From: Nodularia sp. (in: cyanobacteria)
GTDB taxonomy: Bacteria; Cyanobacteriota; Cyanobacteriia; Cyanobacteriales; Nostocaceae
Direction of reading: 5' to 3'
NCBI GenBank assembly: GCA_007692755.1
Contig: REBL01000141.1
Location: 1 to 64,000 of the forward strand
DNA: 64,000 nucleotides
Notes under the pieces: generated by a model
Database searches by the model: none
Told to the model about the DNA's origin: nothing
The model's input: only the letters and a program-made list of their open reading frames with translations
Part shown: piece by piece, positions 60,310 through 64,000 of the stretch
Numbering within the stretch: position 1 is the first letter of the stretch
Layout of the letters: every line of letters begins with the position of its first letter
Program-made: the position numbers and the translations under genes

Positions 60310-62739
60310 ATGCATGAATTATTTGAAACTGTATTAAATAGTGACGAAAAAATTACTCTGCGTCAGTTTATTTTGGAATTGAGTGCAACCGATAAACGTT
60401 ACTTTTTGAGAAACGAGATTTTACATAATTTCGCCGACTTTTGTCACCAATACCAAAAGCCTACTTACTTTTATTATTCTTCTTCTATTGGCAGACTGAT
60501 TCATAATACCCACGAAATGATTTTAGAAGCAGAAGGCACTTGGTTTGTGGTTCGACCCAGAATTGGTAGTCAACAAGTATGGCGACTGCAAGCTGATTTC
60601 TCTGGATTTGAGTCAATGACACCCCAAGCGTGGTTAGATGTAAGCGATCGCCTCGTTAATCGCTATCAACCGCACATTCTCGAAATCGATTTCCAACCAT
60701 TTTCGGAAGAATCCACGAGAATCAGTGACCCCAGAAACATTGGTCAAGGTCTAGCCTTTCTCAATCATTACCTGTGCGATCAGCTGTCTAATGACACCCA
60801 TTATTGGCTAGAGGTATTATTTCAAGCATTATATCAACTGACTTATGACGAAAAACCTCTGCTAATAAGCGATCGCATTCCCTCCGGTCTTCACTTAGTT
60901 AAACAAATTAAGCAAGCCCTGAAATTTCTCAATCAGCAACCCCCGGAAGAACCCTACGCTAATTTTCGCCCTCACCTCCAGGAACTTGGTTTTGAACCAG
61001 GGTGGGGTAATACAGCTGGGCGCATTAGCGAAACCCTAGAACTTTTAGAACAACTGATTGACAGTCCCCAACCCGCCATCTTAGAAGCCTTTGTCGCCCG
61101 TGTCCCCGCTATTTTCCGCGTCGTTCTCGTCTCCATTCACGGCTGGGTTGGTCAACAGGATGTTTTAGGTAGAGATGAAACACTGGGTCAAGTGATTTAT
61201 GTCCTCGAACAAGCGCGTAGCTTAGAAAATAAACTCCAAGCAGAAATCAAACTTGCGGGTCTTGACTTATTAGGAATTCAACCCCATGTAATTATCCTCA
61301 CCAGACTCATTCCTAACTGCGAAGGTACAGAATGTAATTTGCGGTTAGAAAAACTCCACGATACTGAAAATGCTTGGATATTACGCGTTCCCTTTGGTGA
61401 ATTTAATCCTGATGTTACCAACAATTGGATTTCTAAATATGAGATTTGGCCTTATTTAGAAACATTTGCCCAAGATGCGGAAAAAGAACTATTAGCTCAA
61501 TTTCAAGGTTGTCCAAATCTGATTGTGGGTAACTACAGCGATGGTAATTTAGTCGCCTCTCTGATTTCCCGTAGCCTGAAAGTCACCCAGTGCAATATTG
61601 CCCATTCTTTAGAAAAACCTAAGCACTTATTTAGTAACTTATATTGGCAAGATTTAGAATCCCATTATCACTTTTCAGCCCAATTTACCGCTGATTTAAT
61701 TAGCATGAATGCGGCTGATTTTATCATCACCTCATCCTATCAAGAAATTGTCGGCACACCAGACACAATCGGTCAATACGAATCGTACAAGTGTTTTACA
61801 ATGCCGGAGCTATATCATGTAATTAATGGGATTGATTTATTTAGTCCTAAATTCAATATGGTTCCGCCGGGAGTTAGTGAAAACATATTTTTCCCTTATT
61901 ACCAAAAAGATAGGCGAGACCCCGAATTAACCAACCAAGTACACGATTTACTTTTTGAGCGTGAACATCCCCAAATCCTCGGTCACTTAGATAACCCAAA
62001 CAAGCGCCCAATCCTCACCGTTGCGCCCATCACCTCAGTGAAAAATCTCACGGGCTTGGCTGAATGTTTTGCTAAAAATCCGGCATTACAAGAGCGCTGT
62101 AACCTGATTGTAATCACGAGTAAACTGTATGCAAATGAAGCTACCAATCCAGAGGAAGCAGAGGAAATCCAAAGACTCCACGACATCATTAATCAATATG
62201 AACTCCACGGGAATATACGCTGTATAGGGATGCGTCTTCCTAGCCATGAACTGGGAGAAGCCTACCGAGTAATTGCTGATTCTCAGGGCATTTATGTCCA
62301 CTTTGCCCGGTTTGAATCCTTTGGTCGCAGCATTCTAGAAGCAATGGTTTCCGGCTTACCAACTTTCGTGACTAAATTTGGTGGTGCTGTAGAAATTATT
62401 GAAGAGCAAGAAGAGATTTTTCATATTAATCCTACAGACTTCAAGGAAACAGCACATCACATTTTGAGCTTCATTGACCAATGTGAGACTCAACCCCATT
62501 ACTGGAAAGAAGTCTCCGAGTCTATGAGCCAGCGTATTATGAATAGATATAATTGGCAGTTAAACACCAGCCAAACACTATTGCTGGCTAAAATATTTAG
62601 CTTTTGGAACTTTGCTGTTCCAGAAAACAAGGCAGCCAAATATCGCTATCTAGAAACATTATTTTATCTCATTTTTAAACCCAGAACTGAAAAAATCTTA
62701 GCACAACATATGCAGTGTTCTCTCGTCATACAAAAATAA
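60310..62739 (+). CDS. susA: Sucrose synthase
   Basis: 809 residues from ATG 60310. A GT4 retaining enzyme that reversibly converts sucrose and UDP or ADP to fructose and nucleotide-glucose. In heterocystous cyanobacteria it works mostly in sucrose cleavage. The N-terminal regulatory domain is followed by ILTRLIPNCEGTECN (the sucrose synthase signature region), VAPITSVKNLTGLAECF and the E-x7-E motif in FARFESFGRSILEAMVSGLP. Length matches plant and Anabaena enzymes. The frame also opens at TTG 60304. A GH65 gene follows after 40 bp. Confidence 0.94.
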   Translation: MHELFETVLNSDEKITLRQFILELSATDKRYFLRNEILHNFADFCHQYQKPTYFYYSSSIGRLIHNTHEMILEAEGTWFVVRPRIGSQQVWRLQADFSGFESMTPQAWLDVSDRLVNRYQPHILEIDFQPFSEESTRISDPRNIGQGLAFLNHYLCDQLSNDTHYWLEVLFQALYQLTYDEKPLLISDRIPSGLHLVKQIKQALKFLNQQPPEEPYANFRPHLQELGFEPGWGNTAGRISETLELLEQLIDSPQPAILEAFVARVPAIFRVVLVSIHGWVGQQDVLGRDETLGQVIYVLEQARSLENKLQAEIKLAGLDLLGIQPHVIILTRLIPNCEGTECNLRLEKLHDTENAWILRVPFGEFNPDVTNNWISKYEIWPYLETFAQDAEKELLAQFQGCPNLIVGNYSDGNLVASLISRSLKVTQCNIAHSLEKPKHLFSNLYWQDLESHYHFSAQFTADLISMNAADFIITSSYQEIVGTPDTIGQYESYKCFTMPELYHVINGIDLFSPKFNMVPPGVSENIFFPYYQKDRRDPELTNQVHDLLFEREHPQILGHLDNPNKRPILTVAPITSVKNLTGLAECFAKNPALQERCNLIVITSKLYANEATNPEEAEEIQRLHDIINQYELHGNIRCIGMRLPSHELGEAYRVIADSQGIYVHFARFESFGRSILEAMVSGLPTFVTKFGGAVEIIEEQEEIFHINPTDFKETAHHILSFIDQCETQPHYWKEVSESMSQRIMNRYNWQLNTSQTLLLAKIFSFWNFAVPENKAAKYRYLETLFYLIFKPRTEKILAQHMQCSLVIQK

Positions 62740-62779
62740 AAATTTTGCACTGCTAATTTTGAATGTAGCAAAGGTATTC

Positions 62780-64000
62780 ATGATGAATAAAAAAAGTTCT
62801 AATAACCATTTTATCTATACAGATTGGATATTAATTGAAACTCATTTTGACCCTGAACAGTTGCATTCTAGAGAAACAGTATTCACAATTGGCAACGGAT
62901 ACCTGGGAACACGAGGTAGTTTTGAAGAAGGTTATGTTCGGGCATTACCAGCTACTTTCATCCACGGTGTCTATGATGATGTGCCTGTAGTTTATACAGA
63001 ACTGGCTAATTGCCCCGATTGGTTACCATTAGTATTAAGTATTGATGGCGACAAATTCCGTTTAGACCAGGGTGAGATATTAAGGTATGATAGACAACTT
63101 GATTTGCGTCAAGGTCTTCTCTGCCGTTCTTTGCGTTGGCGCAGTCCCAATGGGAAAACCGTAGATATTCACTTGGAACGCTTTGCCAGTTTAGCCGACC
63201 AGCACGTATTAGGGCAACGCTGCCAAGTAACGCCTGTAGATTTTGATGGGATAATTGAAATTCAGGCTAGTATTAACGGCTATCCAGAAAATCAGGGTTT
63301 TAACCACTGGGAAGCAATCGACCAGGGTAAAACCGAACAAGGAATTTGGTTACATAGCCGGACTCGCGGTTCCCGAATTGATATCGGTATGGCAGCCAGG
63401 ATAGTCATATCGGGGGGAACTGAAGCAGCTTTGCACGTACATACTGCCCCTGGCTACCCTACCTTAACTGCAACTTTTTTCGCTACATCACAGCAGACGG
63501 TAACAGTAGAAAAGGTTGTCACAGTTTTTACCTCACGGGAGATTTCACAACCAGTTCTAGCAGCTCAAGAAAAACTCTCGCACTTGCCAGACTATATAAC
63601 TTTGCTGCAAGCTAACGCCCAAGCATGGAATGAGGTTTGGCACTATAGCGATATCGTGATTGAGGGGGATAGTAAAGCGGCTTTTGCTGTGCGTTACAAT
63701 CTCTTTCAACTGCTAATTGCTGCACCCCAGCATGATGATAAAGTCAGCATTCCCGCTAAAACTCTGTCAGGGTTTGGCTACCGTGGTCATATTTTTTGGG
63801 ATACAGAAATTTTTATTCTGCCCTTTTTTACTTTCACCCAACCAGCTCTAGCCCGTAATTTACTGAGTTATCGTTATCACACTTTAAATGGTGCGCGACG
63901 CAAGGCATCCCATTATGGTTATAAAGGAGCAATGTATGCTTGGGAAAGTGCGGTTACAGGTGATGAAGTTACGCCACGTTGGTCACTTCCTAGCGATTTT
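62780..64000 (+). CDS. Glycoside hydrolase family 65 phosphorylase-like protein, 5' part
   Basis: The open frame from ATG 62780 (AAGG five bases upstream; a second ATG follows directly) runs off the window after 407 codons. It begins TDWILIETHFDP and RETVFTIGNGYLGTRGSFEEG, the GH65 N-terminal beta-sandwich start. GFGYRGHIFWDTEIFILPFF and YAWESAVTGDEVTP lie in the catalytic barrel. GH65 includes maltose, trehalose, kojibiose and related disaccharide phosphorylases; the specificity and catalytic Glu region are outside the window. Only 40 bp from sucrose synthase, so co-transcription and a shared role in disaccharide turnover are likely. Confidence 0.9.
   Translation, partial: MMNKKSSNNHFIYTDWILIETHFDPEQLHSRETVFTIGNGYLGTRGSFEEGYVRALPATFIHGVYDDVPVVYTELANCPDWLPLVLSIDGDKFRLDQGEILRYDRQLDLRQGLLCRSLRWRSPNGKTVDIHLERFASLADQHVLGQRCQVTPVDFDGIIEIQASINGYPENQGFNHWEAIDQGKTEQGIWLHSRTRGSRIDIGMAARIVISGGTEAALHVHTAPGYPTLTATFFATSQQTVTVEKVVTVFTSREISQPVLAAQEKLSHLPDYITLLQANAQAWNEVWHYSDIVIEGDSKAAFAVRYNLFQLLIAAPQHDDKVSIPAKTLSGFGYRGHIFWDTEIFILPFFTFTQPALARNLLSYRYHTLNGARRKASHYGYKGAMYAWESAVTGDEVTPRWSLPSDF

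Overview
The window looks like chromosomal DNA of a filamentous, probably heterocyst-forming cyanobacterium (Nostoc/Anabaena-like). This is an inference. It rests on the very frequent HIP1 octamer GCGATCGC, short tandem heptamer repeats (STRR), many small palindromic dispersed repeats, a plant-type ferredoxin close to Anabaena ferredoxin I, a Ycf51-family protein, a DnaK3/DnaJ pair, sucrose synthase and many pentapeptide, TPR and kinase proteins. No rRNA, tRNA, CRISPR array, transposase gene or prophage was recognised.

Layout. 0-6 kb: 5' part of a leucine-rich-repeat gene, a lumenal-type pentapeptide protein, then the complete glycine cleavage system gcvT-gcvH-gcvP. 6-16 kb: sugar-nucleotide reductase-like protein, TPR lipoprotein-like protein, membrane pentapeptide protein, map with an overlapping oxidoreductase, petF, a SpoIID-like protein, lepB, a ComEA-like protein and a TM2 protein. 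16-25 kb: GNAT, a zinc-ribbon/kinase/FGE fusion, a solitary potC, a glycosyltransferase, a run of small conserved genes (DUF1499, DUF3143, membrane J-protein, DUF4476-like) and an SLH porin behind a near-consensus Fur box. 25.4-33.2 kb: a class II lanthipeptide locus (lanM, peptidase-ABC exporter lanT, a mersacidin-type precursor, an HlyD adaptor), with two related MITE-like elements bracketing lanM-lanT and a Fur-like box over the precursor promoter. 33-36.4 kb: dnaK3-type dnaK with dnaJ.

36.7-41.9 kb is an accessory island. An M28 peptidase gene and a convergent FAD oxidoreductase gene have each left a 3' copy in the middle, in the order expected of a tandem duplication junction. The left interval now holds a three-gene cassette (LRAT-domain protein plus two glycine-rich membrane proteins) and a probable gene fragment; the right one holds hicAB. 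42-48 kb: YaaW, an O-antigen-ligase-like protein, Ycf51, a GldA-like dehydrogenase and an aminotransferase. 48.1-54.6 kb: an arsenic locus (arsR, GAPDH, arsJ, acr3, arsH) interrupted after arsR by an MntA/HepT pair and a ParE-type pair, the latter between direct repeats. The GAPDH gene has its own promoter with two ArsR-type operators. 54.6-59.6 kb: cobI-cobH-cobG read leftward from a cobalamin riboswitch, divergent from cobL. 59.6-64 kb: a Uma2-type nuclease, sucrose synthase and the 5' part of a GH65 phosphorylase-like gene.

A recurring theme is that dispersed repeats sit exactly at gene ends or inside reading frames and supply start codons, stop codons or short peptide insertions (lanM, dnaK, gap, yaaW-like gene, O-antigen-ligase-like gene).
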